Shown here: piece by piece, positions 28,218 through 39,379 of the stretch
Layout of the letters: every line of letters starts with the position of its first letter
How positions within the stretch are numbered: position 1 is the stretch's first letter
Assembly: GCF_001423495.1 (NCBI RefSeq)
Contig: NZ_LMOG01000018.1
Location: 685,292-730,186, forward strand
DNA length: 44,895 nucleotides
DNA from: Xanthomonas sp. Leaf131
Lineage (GTDB): Bacteria > Pseudomonadota > Gammaproteobacteria > Xanthomonadales > Xanthomonadaceae
Direction: 5' to 3'
Position numbers and translations under genes: made by a program
Notes under the pieces: model-generated
Seen by the model: only the letters and a program-made list of their open reading frames with translations
Database searches by the model: none
What the model was told of the DNA's origin: nothing

Positions 28218-30467
28218 ATGACCGCACTTCTCCAACGCTACAACGTCGGTCCTCGATTAGCCGCAGCCTTCGCTGTGCTGATCGTTTTGTCAGGCATCAT
28301 CGCTTTCATCGGATATCGCGGGCTGACCTCGGCGCGTGCGCTTGTGGATCATCTGGTACACCAGAACATGGTGAAAGTCCGGTTGTCCAACGACATGATG
28401 AATGCCAACTACATCATCGCCATGCAGCTACGCAATGTGGTGCTGCCGACGTCCAATGAAGACAATCTAAAATTCATCGAGATCATCAAGGGCGCGCGCG
28501 CCGATTACACCAAGGCGCGCGAAACCCTGTATGCGATACCCCCGTCCGAAGAAGGCAAGGCCATCCGGGTGGAAATCGATCGCCGCCGAGAGGTCTCCAA
28601 GGGGTTGAACGACAAGATTATCGATCTGGTCATGACCGATCACAGTGACCAGGCCCTGCCCTTGCTGCTGGACAAGGCCGCACCGGCGATGCAGGAGTGG
28701 CAGGACAAGATCGCCGAAAACATCGCGCTGCAGGACAAGCTGGCCGGCGAGGCTTCTGCCGCCGCACTGCAATCCATGGACGATTCGCGCATGTTGCTGA
28801 TCGGCGGCTCGCTGCTGGTCGTGTTGCTGAGCACTACGCTGGGCCTGCTGATCACCCGCAGCCTCACTCAGCCGCTGAGCCGCGCCACCCGCGCCGCAGA
28901 AGCGATTGCCGGCGGTAGCCTGGACAACGACGTCACCACGCAAGCCAATGACGAAGCCGGCCGCCTGCTCAAGGCCATGAACAAGATGCAGCTGCAATTG
29001 CGCAGCCTGCTCAGCGCACAGACCGACATGGCCAAGCGCCACGACGACGGCCAGATCAGCTTCCGCATCGATGCGGCAGCCTTCCCCGGCGAGTACGGCC
29101 GCATGGCCCACGACACCAACAACCTGGTGGGCTCGCACATCGCAGTGAAGATGCGTCTGGCGCAGATCATGGGCCGCTATGCAATCGGCGATCTGTCCGA
29201 CGACATGGAAAAACTGCCCGGCGAAAAGGCCGTGCTCAGCGACACCATGGCGCAGGTCAAGGTCAATCTCGGTGCGATGAATACCGAGATCAAGCACCTG
29301 GCACAGGCAGCCGCCAACGGCGACTTCAGCGCACGCGGCGATGCCGAGCAGTTCCAGTACGACTTCCGCGTGATGGTGGAAAGCCTCAATACGCTGATGT
29401 CCACCGCCGACGGCAATCTGCAGGCGCTGTCCGGCTTGCTGCAGTCGATCGCCGCTGGCGATCTCACCGCACGCATGAGTGGCGATTTCCGCGGTGTGTT
29501 CGCACAGATGCGTGACGATGCCAATGCCACGGCCACGCAGCTGGCCGAGATCGTCAGCGGCATCAAGGAATCGGCGATTTCGATCAAGGGCGCCGCCAGC
29601 GAGATCGCGGCCGGCAACCAGGATCTGTCGCAGCGTACCGAGCAACAGGCGGCCAACCTGGAAGAAACCGCCGCCTCGATGGAAGAACTCACCTCTACCG
29701 TCAAGCAGAATGCCGAAGGCGCGCGACAGGCCAACCAGCTCGCCATCGGTGCAGCCAGTGTGGCCTCGCAAGGCGGCGAAGTGGTCGGCAAGGTAGTGCA
29801 GACCATGAGCGGAATCGAGGCCTCGTCCAAGAAGATCGCCGACATCATCAGCGTCATCGATGGCATCGCCTTCCAGACCAATATCCTCGCGTTGAATGCG
29901 GCAGTGGAAGCGGCGCGTGCCGGCGAACAGGGCCGCGGCTTTGCGGTGGTCGCATCGGAAGTGCGCACCCTGGCGCAGCGTTCGTCTGCAGCGGCAAAGG
30001 AGATCAAGGGCTTGATCGACGATTCTGTCGAGCGTGTCGCCGAAGGCTCGGCGCTGGTGCACACCGCCGGCAAGACCATGGGCGAAGTGGTTGCCAGCGT
30101 GCAGCGTGTGACCGACATCATGGGCGAGATCTCCGCCGCCTCGCAGGAGCAATCTGCCGGGATCGAACAGGTCAACCAGACCATCACCCAGATGGACGAA
30201 ACCACCCAGCAGAACGCCGCATTGGTGGAAGAAGCGACTGCCGCCGCACGTGCACTGGAAGACCAGGCCACCCAGCTCACCGACGCCGTGGCGGTGTTCA
30301 AGACCGATGCCGTGCAGGTACGGGCACCGGTCCACGCACCTGCAGCGCGCCCGTCGGTGAGTTCTGCCGTCAAGGCCAAGGTGGCTGCTGCCGGGCGCAC
30401 TGCCGCATCCAAGCCGCGCGCCGTGGTCACCGCACCGAGCAACGACAGCAGCTGGCAGGAGTTCTGA
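28218..30467 (+). CDS. MCP7: chemoreceptor with four-helix-bundle sensor
   Basis: 749-residue chemoreceptor: TM1 about 12-32, periplasmic four-helix bundle with [16 protein letters not shown] (a segment shared with MCP9 and MCP11), TM2 about 191-211, five HAMP-like units ([43 protein letters not shown]) and hairpin tip near 545. It ends in SWQEF. The ATG at 28218 follows AGGA at 28207-28210; the frame is open upstream to 28161 but without support. The first residues ([13 protein letters not shown]) are almost the same as in MCP9, marking MCP7, 9 and 11 as one subfamily. Ligand unknown. Confidence 0.93.
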   Translation: MTALLQRYNVGPRLAAAFAVLIVLSGIIAFIGYRGLTSARALVDHLVHQNMVKVRLSNDMMNANYIIAMQLRNVVLPTSNEDNLKFIEIIKGARADYTKARETLYAIPPSEEGKAIRVEIDRRREVSKGLNDKIIDLVMTDHSDQALPLLLDKAAPAMQEWQDKIAENIALQDKLAGEASAAALQSMDDSRMLLIGGSLLVVLLSTTLGLLITRSLTQPLSRATRAAEAIAGGSLDNDVTTQANDEAGRLLKAMNKMQLQLRSLLSAQTDMAKRHDDGQISFRIDAAAFPGEYGRMAHDTNNLVGSHIAVKMRLAQIMGRYAIGDLSDDMEKLPGEKAVLSDTMAQVKVNLGAMNTEIKHLAQAAANGDFSARGDAEQFQYDFRVMVESLNTLMSTADGNLQALSGLLQSIAAGDLTARMSGDFRGVFAQMRDDANATATQLAEIVSGIKESAISIKGAASEIAAGNQDLSQRTEQQAANLEETAASMEELTSTVKQNAEGARQANQLAIGAASVASQGGEVVGKVVQTMSGIEASSKKIADIISVIDGIAFQTNILALNAAVEAARAGEQGRGFAVVASEVRTLAQRSSAAAKEIKGLIDDSVERVAEGSALVHTAGKTMGEVVASVQRVTDIMGEISAASQEQSAGIEQVNQTITQMDETTQQNAALVEEATAAARALEDQATQLTDAVAVFKTDAVQVRAPVHAPAARPSVSSAVKAKVAAAGRTAASKPRAVVTAPSNDSSWQEF

Positions 30468-30475
30468 CTGAACGC

Positions 30476-30503
30476 AGCCGGTCGGCATCGATGCCGACCG
30501 GCT
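30476..30503. repeat. Perfect 28-bp palindrome between MCP7 and MCP8
   Basis: Two 14-base arms beginning AGCCGGTCGGCATC meet at 30489/30490 with no unpaired centre. There is no T-run after it, so it is not a standard intrinsic terminator. Its last base is the first base of the MCP8 -35 element. It could be a transcript-end hairpin for MCP7 or a protein-binding dyad over the MCP8 promoter. Confidence 0.85.
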
Positions 30504-30530
30504 CAAGGCATAGCAGTTATCGGCCGATAG
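30503..30530 (+). promoter_or_regulatory. FliA promoter of MCP8
   Basis: TCAA (30503-30506), a 16-base spacer and GCCGATAG (30523-30530), the latter 7 of 8 to the sigma-28 -10. The -10 ends 26 bases before the ATG at 30557. Confidence 0.75.
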
Positions 30531-30556
30531 GCTGCGTAAGCCTACGAGACGTTCCC

Positions 30557-33031
30557 ATGACCACTGCATCCGCGCTGCCGCATCAGCCTGCCCTTCCGTC
30601 CCCGCGCCGCTGGAGCAGCCGCTGGGACGATCTGGCGATTGCCAGAAAACTCGGCGTGATCGGTGTCCTCGCCTTGGTAGGCATGGTCATCCCGGTGCTG
30701 CTCTACAGCGGCAAACTCAACGAAAGTGTCGCCATCAGCAGCAACGAACTGCGCAGCTATGCACCGCTCGGGCAGATGTTGGGTTTGATCACCGACCTGC
30801 ATGCCGCCCATGTGGATAGCGGCACCGCCGCAAGTACCGCGGCAGAGCGCGCCGATCGCGATCTGCAACAGCTGCTCGCCACCACGGCCAGCATGCCCGG
30901 CTTCGAACGCAGCCAGAAAGAATTGCTTGCCCTGCAAAAACGCCATGTTGCCGGCGTTGCTGCGGACGGCTATGCCGCAGTGAGCGAGCAGGCGTTTGCC
31001 GCACTCGACGCACTGCGCGACGACAGCCAACTGGTCTACACCCCGTATATCGAGAGCTACCACCTGGTGGTGGCCACGCTGATCTACAGCCCCGATGCCA
31101 CCGAGTCGCTGACCCGGCTGGACGCGGCCAACGACCCCTCGCAGGCCGCCGACAGCCGCGCCATGCTGCGCGAACAACTCAACCAGCTCGCACGCAACCA
31201 CCTGCGCTTTCGCCATGAGCTGGACAAGGCGATGGGCTTGCTGGAACAACCCGACCCCGCCCTGGCGACTGCCGCCACGACCGAAGCGGCGCGTGCAAAC
31301 GCGGCACTGGCGGCACTCGGCAGTGCACTGGAAGGCAGCGATGCACAGGCCGATACGCACTGGAATGCCGCGCTCGATGATCTCGGCCAGGCCATGCAGG
31401 ATCTGAGCAGCGTCTCGTTGCAGGCATTGCAGCGCCAATCCGAGCGGCACCTGGTCGAGGCACGCAACGCGATGTGGCAAGCGATCGCCGGCCTGTCGGT
31501 GCTGGCCGTGCTGATTGCAGCGCTGGGCTGGTACACCTTGTCCAAGCTCACCCGCAATGTGCGCCGCGCCGCCGCCGTGGCCGCCCACATCGCGCAAGGT
31601 CAGCTGGACGAACGTATTGCCGCGCCCAGCCGCGACGAGACCGGCCAGTTGCTGGACAACATGCGCCAGATGCAGGACCAGTTGCAGGCCGTGCTGGCTG
31701 CGCAGAGCGAGATGGCGCAGCGCCACGACGCCGGCCAACTCAGCTATCGCATGGACGCCGAGCGCTTCCCCGGTGCCTACGCCACCATGGTGCGCGACAC
31801 CAACGCACTGGTCGGCTCGCATATCGCGGTGAAGATGAAGTTGGCGCAGATCATGTCGCGCTATGCGATCGGCGATCTGAGCCAGGACATGGATCGTCTG
31901 CCTGGCGAAAAGGCCGTGCTCAGCGACACCATGGATACCGTCAAGGCCAACCTTTCCGCGATGAACAGTGAGATCAAGTTGCTCGCGCAGGCTGCGGCCA
32001 ACGGCGATTTCAGCGTGCGTGGCGATGCGCAGCGCTTCCAGTACGATTTCCGCGCGATGGTGGATAGCCTCAATCAACTGATGGCCACCGCCGACGCCAA
32101 TCTCGGCGCCTTGTCCAAGGTGCTGCAGGCGATCGCCGCCGGCGATCTCACCACCCGCATGCACGGCGACTTCCACGGCGTGTTCGCGCGCATGCGCGAC
32201 GATGCCAACGCCACCGTGACGCAGTTGGCCGATATTGTCGGGCGCATCCAGCAGTCCACCGATGCGATCAACGATGCCGCCAGCGAAATTGCGTCAGGCA
32301 ATCAGGATCTGTCGCAGCGCACCGAGCAACAGGCGGCCAATCTGGAAGAAACCGCCGCCTCGATGGAAGAACTCACCTCCACCGTGCGCAACAACGCCGA
32401 GCACGCCCGTCGCGCCAATCAACTAGTGGTCGGTGCGGCCTCGGTGGCCTCGCAAGGTGGCGACGTGGTCGGGCAAGTCGTCGGCACCATGGCCGGCATC
32501 CAGGCCGCCTCCAAAAAGATCGCCGACATCATCAGCGTCATCGACGGCATCGCCTTTCAGACCAATATTCTGGCCTTGAATGCCGCAGTGGAAGCGGCGC
32601 GTGCCGGCGAGCAAGGCCGCGGCTTTGCGGTGGTCGCCTCGGAAGTACGCACCCTGGCGCAGCGCTCGGCCGGCGCGGCCAAAGAGATCAAGCAGCTGAT
32701 CGAGGATTCGGTGAGCCGGGTCGAACTCGGCAACCAGCTGGTCGGCCAGGCCGGGCGCACCATGCAGGACATCGTCAAGTCGGTGCAGAACGTCACCGAG
32801 ATCATGCAGGAGATCAGCGAAGCCTCGCAGCAGCAGTCGCAAGGCATCGAACAGGTGGGCCAGACCATCGCGCAGATGGACCAGGCCACCCAGCAGAACG
32901 CAGCGCTGGTGGAAGAAGCCACTGCCGCAGCGCGTTCGATGGAAGAACAGGCGCAGCAATTGCGCGATGCGGTGTCGGTGTTCCAGTTACAGGCAGCTAC
33001 CACGCCGGCCCGGCTCGGTCGCGCGGCATAA
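30557..33031 (+). CDS. MCP8: chemoreceptor with large helical sensor, no CheR tether
   Basis: 824-residue chemoreceptor with a 30-residue Pro/Arg-containing cytoplasmic N-terminus, longer than in its neighbours, TM1 at about 32-50 and TM2 at about 305-327. The periplasmic region, about 255 residues of helix-forming sequence, is larger than a single four-helix bundle and could be a helical bimodular domain, but I cannot confirm the family. The cytoplasmic HAMP-like chain ([43 protein letters not shown]) is nearly identical to that of MCP1. After the hairpin tip (near 663) the descending helix changes character: [20 protein letters not shown], then [19 protein letters not shown], unlike the others. 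It ends TPARLGRAA with no tether or W-x-x-F. GAGA upstream is a weak ribosome binding site. Confidence 0.92.
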   Translation: MTTASALPHQPALPSPRRWSSRWDDLAIARKLGVIGVLALVGMVIPVLLYSGKLNESVAISSNELRSYAPLGQMLGLITDLHAAHVDSGTAASTAAERADRDLQQLLATTASMPGFERSQKELLALQKRHVAGVAADGYAAVSEQAFAALDALRDDSQLVYTPYIESYHLVVATLIYSPDATESLTRLDAANDPSQAADSRAMLREQLNQLARNHLRFRHELDKAMGLLEQPDPALATAATTEAARANAALAALGSALEGSDAQADTHWNAALDDLGQAMQDLSSVSLQALQRQSERHLVEARNAMWQAIAGLSVLAVLIAALGWYTLSKLTRNVRRAAAVAAHIAQGQLDERIAAPSRDETGQLLDNMRQMQDQLQAVLAAQSEMAQRHDAGQLSYRMDAERFPGAYATMVRDTNALVGSHIAVKMKLAQIMSRYAIGDLSQDMDRLPGEKAVLSDTMDTVKANLSAMNSEIKLLAQAAANGDFSVRGDAQRFQYDFRAMVDSLNQLMATADANLGALSKVLQAIAAGDLTTRMHGDFHGVFARMRDDANATVTQLADIVGRIQQSTDAINDAASEIASGNQDLSQRTEQQAANLEETAASMEELTSTVRNNAEHARRANQLVVGAASVASQGGDVVGQVVGTMAGIQAASKKIADIISVIDGIAFQTNILALNAAVEAARAGEQGRGFAVVASEVRTLAQRSAGAAKEIKQLIEDSVSRVELGNQLVGQAGRTMQDIVKSVQNVTEIMQEISEASQQQSQGIEQVGQTIAQMDQATQQNAALVEEATAAARSMEEQAQQLRDAVSVFQLQAATTPARLGRAA

Positions 33032-33075
33032 GGTCACGGCACGCGGCATCGCGTGCAGGTGTGCAATGGCAACCA

Positions 33076-33097
33076 GGCAGCCGCACCTTCGGCTGCC
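33076..33097 (+). terminator. Stem-loop after MCP8, possible terminator
   Basis: GGCAGCCG and CGGCTGCC form a perfect 8-bp stem with a 6-base loop 44 bases after the MCP8 stop. No T-run follows, so termination activity is uncertain. Confidence 0.4.
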
Positions 33098-33512
33098 GCT
33101 CTCGCTGCATGCACCGATCTCGGGTGGAGCAATCCCCCTGGCCGTGCAGACAGGCGCCACGACGGGATGGCTAACGCTGCAACGTTGTGAAGGCCGCAGT
33201 GCGCAACGGCGTGCGAGCAACCCGCTGCACACGCGCTAGGAATTACCGCGACAGGAATTAGCCGACAGGCCAGACGTCCGCGCGCTCGGTCGCAAGGTCG
33301 CTGCACATTACCCATTCGACGCCAGCCGGCGCGTTGCACCCGGCCACCCGCCTCCCCCGCCTTGAAACACCGCGTCCGAAAGCGTGATCGCGACGTGAAT
33401 GCGCTCGCTTCGGCACATGGTTTGATGGCGCTTCCATCGGGCTTTTCAGCCGGTTTGTGCACACCGGCGTCACCTCAATGACGGGCGCCCATACGCAGCG
33501 GGCTAGGCGAGT

Positions 33513-33538
33513 TCAGCCGCAGGAACGCTTGCCGTTAC
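33513..33538 (+). promoter_or_regulatory. Weak FliA-like promoter for MCP9
   Basis: TCAG (33513-33516), 14-base spacer, GCCGTTAC (33531-33538). The -10 is identical to that of MCP7 and MCP11, but the -35 and spacing are off and the site is 171 bases before the ATG, so support is modest. Confidence 0.4.
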
Positions 33539-33709
33539 AGACCACAAGCAAACGTACCTGCCCTGCAATCGGTCGCACCGCAACGACGCATCACCCGCAC
33601 CGATGGATCGGCTTGACGCATGCCCGTCTGCCTTCGCCTCACGTAGCGCCCCAACGTGTCCGCGCCGACGCGTCTTGTTCTTTCTTGCCAACTACCTCGA
33701 GACCCCAAA

Positions 33710-35968
33710 ATGATCGCTCTTCTTCAACGGTATAACGTCGGCAAGCGCCTGACCTTCGCCTTCGGCACGCTGATTCTGTTGTCGTGCGGGCTGGTCGCCG
33801 CCGGCCTCTACACGCTGGCGCAAGCCCGCGACCGCATGGATACGGTGGTCAATCGCCAGATCACGATCATGCAGCACCTGGAAGACATGACCAACGCGAC
33901 CTCGGTCATCGCCGTGCAGCTGCGCAACATCGTGCTGCCGACCTCGCAGGAAGACAATCTGCGCTTTGCCGCCATCATCAAGGACCAGCTGAAGTCCTAT
34001 GAAGACACGCGTCGCACGCTGTACGTGTTCTCGGCATCGCCGGAAGCGACCGCGATCCGGGTGAAGATCGACCAGGCCAGCGAAGCCGCGGGCAAGGCCA
34101 ATGCCCAGGTCGGCGAGCTTGGATTCAACGGCAAGGCCGACGAAGCGCTCGCGATGCTGCTGCAAAAAGCCGCACCGGCCACCGAGCGCTGGCAGCAAGC
34201 CATCGCCGAGTATTCCGGCCTGCAGCGTCGCCGTGCCGCCACCGCCTACGCCGACACGAACGCAGAAATGGCACGCGGCCGCGCGATGCTGATCGGCGGC
34301 GGCCTTGCGGTTGTGGTGTTCAGCATCCTGCTGGGCTGGTTGATCACCCGCAGCCTGGTGCGCCCGCTCACCCAGGCCACCCGCGCCGCCGAAGCGATTG
34401 CCAACGGCAATCTCGACAACGATGTGCGTACGCAGTCCAACGACGAAACCGGCCGCCTGTTGCAGGCCATGGACCGCATGCAGGGCCAGGTGCGCAACCT
34501 CATCAGCGCGCAGCTGGACATGGCCAAGCGCCACGATGCCGGCCAGATCAGCTTCCGTATGGATGCCGGTGCGTTCCCGGGCGACTACGGCCGCATGGCC
34601 AAGGACACCAACGAGCTGGTCGCCGCGCACATCAAGGTCAAGATGCAGACCATCCACCTGGTCGAGCGTTATGCGATCGGCGATCTGTCCGAAGACATGC
34701 CGCAGTTGCCGGGCGAAAAGGCTGCCATCACCTCGGCGATGAATCAGGTCAAGTTGAACCTGTCGACGATGAACACCGAGATCAAGCAGTTGGCGCAGGC
34801 CGCCGCAAACGGCGACTTCACCGCACGCGGTAATGCCGAGCAGTTCCAGTTCGATTTCCGCATCATGGTGGAAAGCCTCAATCACCTGATGGCCACCGCC
34901 GACGGCAATCTGCAGTCGCTGTCGGGCCTGTTGCAGTCCATCGCCGCCGGTGACCTCACCGCCCGCATGAGTGGTCAGTACCAGGGCGTGTTCGCGCAGA
35001 TGCGCGATGACGCCAACGCCACCGCCGAACAGCTGGCCAGCATCGTGGGCCGCATCCAGCTGGCCGCCAATGCGATCGGTTCGGCATCGGGCGAAATCGC
35101 CTCCGGCAACCAGGATCTGTCGCAGCGCACCGAGCAACAGGCCGCCAATCTGGAAGAAACCGCCGCCTCAATGGAAGAACTCACCTCCACCGTCAAGCAG
35201 AACGCCGAACACGCAAGTCAAGCCAATCAGCTCGCCATCGGCGCTGCGGCCGTGGCCTCGCAAGGCGGCGATGTGGTGGCCAAGGTGGTCACCACCATGT
35301 CCGACATCCAGAGCTCGTCGAAGAAGATTGCCGAAATCATCAGCGTCATTGACGGCATCGCGTTCCAGACCAACATCCTGGCCCTGAATGCGGCCGTGGA
35401 AGCGGCGCGCGCCGGCGAACAGGGTCGCGGCTTTGCGGTGGTGGCATCTGAAGTCCGTACCCTCGCCCAGCGTTCGGCCGGTGCAGCCAAAGAGATCAAG
35501 CACCTGATCGACGATTCGGTCAGCAAGGTCACCCAGGGCGCCGCCCTGGTCGATCAGGCCGGCACCACCATGGCGGAGATCGTCGCCAGCGTGCAGCGCG
35601 TCACCAACATCATGGGCGAGATTTCCTCCGCCTCGCAGGAACAGTATTCGGGCATCGAGCAGGTCAACCAGACCGTGACCCAGATGGACGAAACCACGCA
35701 GCAGAACGCCGCGCTGGTGGAAGAAGCCACCGCCGCCGCACGTGCGATGGAAGAACAGGCCCAGCAGCTCACCGAAGCGGTGGCCGTGTTCAAGGTCGCC
35801 GAGCAAACCGCCGTCACGCGTCAGCTCTCGGCCATTGCCAAGGCCCCGGCCAATGCTCGCTTCGCCGCGCGCCCGGCGGCACGTACAAGCAGCATCGCTT
35901 CGCCGCGTCGTAGCGCCACCGGCGCCTCGGCAGCAGCGGCCGATACCAGCGATTGGCAGGAGTTCTGA
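33710..35968 (+). CDS. MCP9: chemoreceptor with four-helix-bundle sensor
   Basis: 752-residue chemoreceptor, the same length as MCP11 and close to it throughout: TM1 about 12-34, periplasmic four-helix bundle with [19 protein letters not shown]2 about 193-213, five HAMP-like units ([43 protein letters not shown]), hairpin tip near 548, and a tether ending in DWQEF. The third HAMP-like unit differs from its paralogues ([28 protein letters not shown]). An 84-bp tract after the tip (35438-35521) is base-for-base identical to MCP1 12466-12549, with codons not used by the other receptors there. No good Shine-Dalgarno stands before the ATG at 33710; the start is chosen by homology to MCP7. A strong terminator follows. 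Confidence 0.93.
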   Translation: MIALLQRYNVGKRLTFAFGTLILLSCGLVAAGLYTLAQARDRMDTVVNRQITIMQHLEDMTNATSVIAVQLRNIVLPTSQEDNLRFAAIIKDQLKSYEDTRRTLYVFSASPEATAIRVKIDQASEAAGKANAQVGELGFNGKADEALAMLLQKAAPATERWQQAIAEYSGLQRRRAATAYADTNAEMARGRAMLIGGGLAVVVFSILLGWLITRSLVRPLTQATRAAEAIANGNLDNDVRTQSNDETGRLLQAMDRMQGQVRNLISAQLDMAKRHDAGQISFRMDAGAFPGDYGRMAKDTNELVAAHIKVKMQTIHLVERYAIGDLSEDMPQLPGEKAAITSAMNQVKLNLSTMNTEIKQLAQAAANGDFTARGNAEQFQFDFRIMVESLNHLMATADGNLQSLSGLLQSIAAGDLTARMSGQYQGVFAQMRDDANATAEQLASIVGRIQLAANAIGSASGEIASGNQDLSQRTEQQAANLEETAASMEELTSTVKQNAEHASQANQLAIGAAAVASQGGDVVAKVVTTMSDIQSSSKKIAEIISVIDGIAFQTNILALNAAVEAARAGEQGRGFAVVASEVRTLAQRSAGAAKEIKHLIDDSVSKVTQGAALVDQAGTTMAEIVASVQRVTNIMGEISSASQEQYSGIEQVNQTVTQMDETTQQNAALVEEATAAARAMEEQAQQLTEAVAVFKVAEQTAVTRQLSAIAKAPANARFAARPAARTSSIASPRRSATGASAAAADTSDWQEF

Positions 35969-36518
35969 GTCACGCATAAAGTGTCGCCAGAAGGCCGCTT
36001 TCCGCGAGGAAAGCGGCCTTTTTTGCGTTCGGCCGTGCGATCAGACATCACGGCGCTGCACCGCCACGCAGCGTGCATCGGCAGCCACCCGCCACCGCAC
36101 TGGAACACGCCGATGTCGCTGCGGCCGGCGACCATTGCAGTCGGCTTGATAGCCACATCGTTGTAATGGTTTGCCTCACATGTATCTCCGAACGTTCCGA
36201 TGTGCGCATTCACAATGCGATGACATAGTGGGTCTGCGTAAACATTCGTCATCGCGATCCATCTCGATGCAGACGCGTGCCGCATTCGGCACGCATCGAA
36301 GGGTCCGGCACGGGGTCTGCGTGATGCACGGATCGAGAGCCACTGCCGGAACGCCGCTGGGGAGCGACGTCCCGCACCTGCCAGCACACGACGTAAAGCG
36401 ATGCACCGCTGTCAGCGCCGCTGCCTGCTGCATCGCAACCGGTGCAGACAATCGGTGCGGTCGCAGGCGATCGCCACACCTTCGACAGTCACTTCATTTC
36501 GTTTAAAAGGGCAAAGCA
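35969..36518. other. Intergenic region MCP9-MCP10
   Basis: Contains the MCP9 terminator. I found no convincing FliA-type site before MCP10; the best is a poor TCGA-N16-GCCGCTGG at 36333-36360 lacking the conserved A. No gene is supported. Confidence 0.55.
35991..36024 (+). terminator. Rho-independent terminator after MCP9
   Basis: A perfect 13-bp stem (AAGGCCGCTTTCC and partner), GCGA tetraloop and a T-run. Confidence 0.95.
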
Positions 36519-38753
36519 ATGAAACAGCGAAGTCTTTCGACACAACTCGTGTTCGGCTTTGGTGCGGTCATCATCGTGCTGTTGATTGTCGCCACGGTCG
36601 GGCTGCGCGGGCAGTCCAGTCTGTCTCAGGCGGTCGCACTGAACGACCACACCTACCAGGTCATCGCGACGGGTCGTGCGATGTCCATCGCCAGCATCAA
36701 TATCGAAACCGGCGCGCGCGGCTATCTGCTTTCAGGCAACGAAGCGAATCTGACCCCCTACAAGAACGGGATGGCGCAGTTCGACAAAGAGTTCGATCAC
36801 GCCAGACAGCTGACCGCCGACAATCCGGTTCAGCAGCAGCGGCTGGCGGCACTGCATGCGGCCTACGTCGAATTCATCGGCCACGAAGAACGCTTGACCG
36901 CGCTGCGCCGCAGTGGCGCGGAGTTGCCCGAGGTGTTGGCGCAGTTCAGCGCCGGCCACGAACGCGCTGCAATGAACAAGATCCGCACCCTGCTCACCGA
37001 GTTCGAGGCCCAGGAAAACGGGCTGCTCGACAAGCGCAGTACGGCACTGGCCGCCGCCAAGATCCGCAGCACTTGGTCGATGCTGATCGGCAGCGGCGTT
37101 GCGATCGTGGTCGCAGTAGCGACCTGCTGGCTGATTCGCCGTCGTTTGGTGAGCCGCTTGAACGAGGCATCGACGATCGCCGATGCGATCGCGGCAGGTC
37201 GGTTGTCGGTCGCGGTGGATACCACCGGTACAGACGAAACCGGCCGGCTGCTGCACAGCATGGGCAAGATGCAGGCGCAGTTGCAGGCGGTGTCGCAAGC
37301 ACAGCAGGAAATGGCGCGTCGGCACGACCTGGGCGAGCTGAGCTACCGCATGGACGAGCAGGCATTTCCAGGCGATTACGGCGTCATGGTGCGTGACAGC
37401 AACGCACTGGTCGCCTCGCATATTGCAGTCAAAATGCGGCTGGCCCAGATCATGAGCCGCTATGCCATCGGCGACCTGTCCGACGACATGGAGACGTTGC
37501 CTGGCGAAAAAGCCGTCTTGAGCGAGACCATGGCCCAGGTCAAGCGCAACCTGTCGGCGATGAATCACGAGATCAAACATCTGGCGCAATCTGCCGCTGC
37601 CGGCGACTTCACTGCACGCGGCGACGCCGAGCGTTTCCAATACGACTTCCGCGTCATGGTCGACAGCCTCAACCAGCTGATGGCCACCGCCGACGGAAAT
37701 CTGCAAGCGTTGTCCATGTTGCTGCAGTCGATTGCCGCCGGCGATCTCACCGCCCGCATGACCGGCCAGTACCAGGGCGTGTTCGCGCAGATGCGCGACG
37801 ATGCCAACGGCACTGCCGAGCGCCTGGCCGATATCGTCGGGCGGATTCACACCGCTGCCGATGCCATTGGCCTGGCCTCCGGCGAAATCGCTGCCGGCAA
37901 CCAGGATCTGTCGCAGCGCACCGAACAGCAGGCCGCCAATCTCGAAGAAACCGCCGCTTCGATGGAAGAGCTGACCTCCACCGTCAAGCAAAATGCCGAG
38001 CATGCGCGCCAGGCCAACCAGTTGGCGATCGGAGCGGCATCGGTCGCCTCGCAGGGTGGTCAGGTGGTCGCGCGGGTGGTCACCACCATGTCCGATATTC
38101 AGACCTCCTCGAAAAAAATCGCCGAGATCATCAGCGTCATCGACGGCATTTCGTTCCAGACCAATATCCTGGCCTTGAACGCCGCGGTGGAAGCGGCACG
38201 TGCCGGCGAGCAGGGACGCGGTTTCGCCGTCGTCGCCTCCGAAGTGCGCACCCTCGCCCAGCGGTCTGCCAGTGCTGCAAAAGAGATCAAGCAGCTGATC
38301 GATGACTCGGTCGGCAATGTCGCGCAAGGCGCTGCATTGGTCGATCAGGCGGGAAAGACCATGGCCGAGATCGTGGCCAGCGTGCAGCGCGTCACCGACA
38401 TCATGGGCGAGATCTCCGCTGCCTCGCAGGAGCAATCGACAGGGATCGAACAGGTCAACCAGACCGTGACCCAGATGGACGAAACCACCCAGCAAAATGC
38501 CGCACTGGTGGAAGAAGCCACCGCCGCGGCACGCGCGATGGAAGACCAGGCCCAGCAGCTGGCCCAGACCGTGTCGCTGTTCAAGTTGTCCGACAACCAG
38601 CCGTCCGCGCGTCGAATGGCAACCTTGGCCAGCGCCGCACCGTCTGCGTCTCCCAAAGTGTCGGCGTCGGTCAAGCGTGCACCTGCACGCCCGCACAGCA
38701 TGCGGACCGTCGCTACCACGGCCGCGGCGGCCGTGGATTGGCAGGAGTTCTGA
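36519..38753 (+). CDS. MCP10: chemoreceptor with CHASE3 sensor
   Basis: 744-residue chemoreceptor: TM1 about 9-29, periplasmic CHASE3 domain (about 38-175) recognised from [19 protein letters not shown] and the following helical segments, TM2 about 186-207. Then five HAMP-like units ([43 protein letters not shown]), a hairpin tip near 541 that reads [11 protein letters not shown] where most neighbours have IAFQTN, and a tether ending in DWQEF. CHASE3 domains are extracytoplasmic sensors of unknown ligands. AAAGGG upstream at good spacing supports the ATG. Unlike most units here no FliA-type promoter was found, although terminators lie on both sides, so its promoter is either degenerate or of another class. 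Confidence 0.93.
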   Translation: MKQRSLSTQLVFGFGAVIIVLLIVATVGLRGQSSLSQAVALNDHTYQVIATGRAMSIASINIETGARGYLLSGNEANLTPYKNGMAQFDKEFDHARQLTADNPVQQQRLAALHAAYVEFIGHEERLTALRRSGAELPEVLAQFSAGHERAAMNKIRTLLTEFEAQENGLLDKRSTALAAAKIRSTWSMLIGSGVAIVVAVATCWLIRRRLVSRLNEASTIADAIAAGRLSVAVDTTGTDETGRLLHSMGKMQAQLQAVSQAQQEMARRHDLGELSYRMDEQAFPGDYGVMVRDSNALVASHIAVKMRLAQIMSRYAIGDLSDDMETLPGEKAVLSETMAQVKRNLSAMNHEIKHLAQSAAAGDFTARGDAERFQYDFRVMVDSLNQLMATADGNLQALSMLLQSIAAGDLTARMTGQYQGVFAQMRDDANGTAERLADIVGRIHTAADAIGLASGEIAAGNQDLSQRTEQQAANLEETAASMEELTSTVKQNAEHARQANQLAIGAASVASQGGQVVARVVTTMSDIQTSSKKIAEIISVIDGISFQTNILALNAAVEAARAGEQGRGFAVVASEVRTLAQRSASAAKEIKQLIDDSVGNVAQGAALVDQAGKTMAEIVASVQRVTDIMGEISAASQEQSTGIEQVNQTVTQMDETTQQNAALVEEATAAARAMEDQAQQLAQTVSLFKLSDNQPSARRMATLASAAPSASPKVSASVKRAPARPHSMRTVATTAAAAVDWQEF

Positions 38754-38793
38754 CGCCTGGAGATAGCGCATCGGCCTAGCGCGGCTATTGCGG

Positions 38794-38826
38794 GACCGCT
38801 TTCGAGAGAAAGCGGTCTTTTTTTTT
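38794..38826 (+). terminator. Rho-independent terminator after MCP10
   Basis: A perfect 10-bp stem (GACCGCTTTC and partner), GAGA loop, then nine T residues. Confidence 0.95.
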
Positions 38827-39252
38827 GTGGTTGGCAGCCGATCCGGCGCACGCAGCAGTTCCGAGTACACCCGTGCGTTGCGAGCACACTTTTGCAAGAC
38901 GCGCGATGTATGCCATATCGCCTGTGCCGATTGCACCGTCGCCGCATGCGCGGGCGTGGCGGCGCGCACCCTCCTCGGCAAGAGGCTCATGACGGCATCG
39001 GCTCTGCGGTGACGTTTTGTATTACGCCGCATGACGTGCCGCATCCATTCAATCGCGCTATCGCGTGCACCGTCATCGGTGTGAAGTCGCCTTTCACGGC
39101 GGGACGTTCGTACCCGCCTAAATCGCAGTGAAAATGGTCATTCCCGATCTTGCTTTCAGAAAATTCCCGACACCTCGGCACCGATTCCCTACACGTTCTT
39201 CATACCCCGATCACGTGGCTGAGACCTGGCTTTACCAGCCGGACCGGACCAC

Positions 39253-39279
39253 TCAATGCGGCCCCGACAGCGCCGTTAC
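39253..39279 (+). promoter_or_regulatory. FliA promoter of MCP11
   Basis: TCAA (39253-39256), 15 bases, GCCGTTAC (39272-39279), 100 bases before the ATG at 39380. Confidence 0.7.
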
Positions 39280-39379
39280 CTGAGCGATGCAACACACCGG
39301 GCATGACCTGCGGACCGCACCGCTCCAGCGCTGCCCCGCAACGCACGTCCATCACGATCACATCCGCTCAGGTCACTCC

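Larger units (their letters stand above)
33032..33709. other. Intergenic region MCP8-MCP9
   Basis: About 680 bases with a stem-loop near the left edge (33076-33097) and a possible FliA site at 33513-33538. Open frames on either strand (one of 142 codons on the minus strand, 33034-33462) are rich in Arg, Cys and His and show no domain or ribosome binding site, so I call no gene. Confidence 0.55.
38754..39379. other. Intergenic region MCP10-MCP11
   Basis: Holds the MCP10 terminator and the MCP11 FliA promoter. The remainder (about 38830-39250) has only short unsupported open frames. Confidence 0.6.

Noticed and set aside
33034..33462. 142-codon minus-strand frame between MCP8 and MCP9
   Set aside because: Arg/Cys/Ala-rich composition, no ribosome binding site, no recognisable motif.
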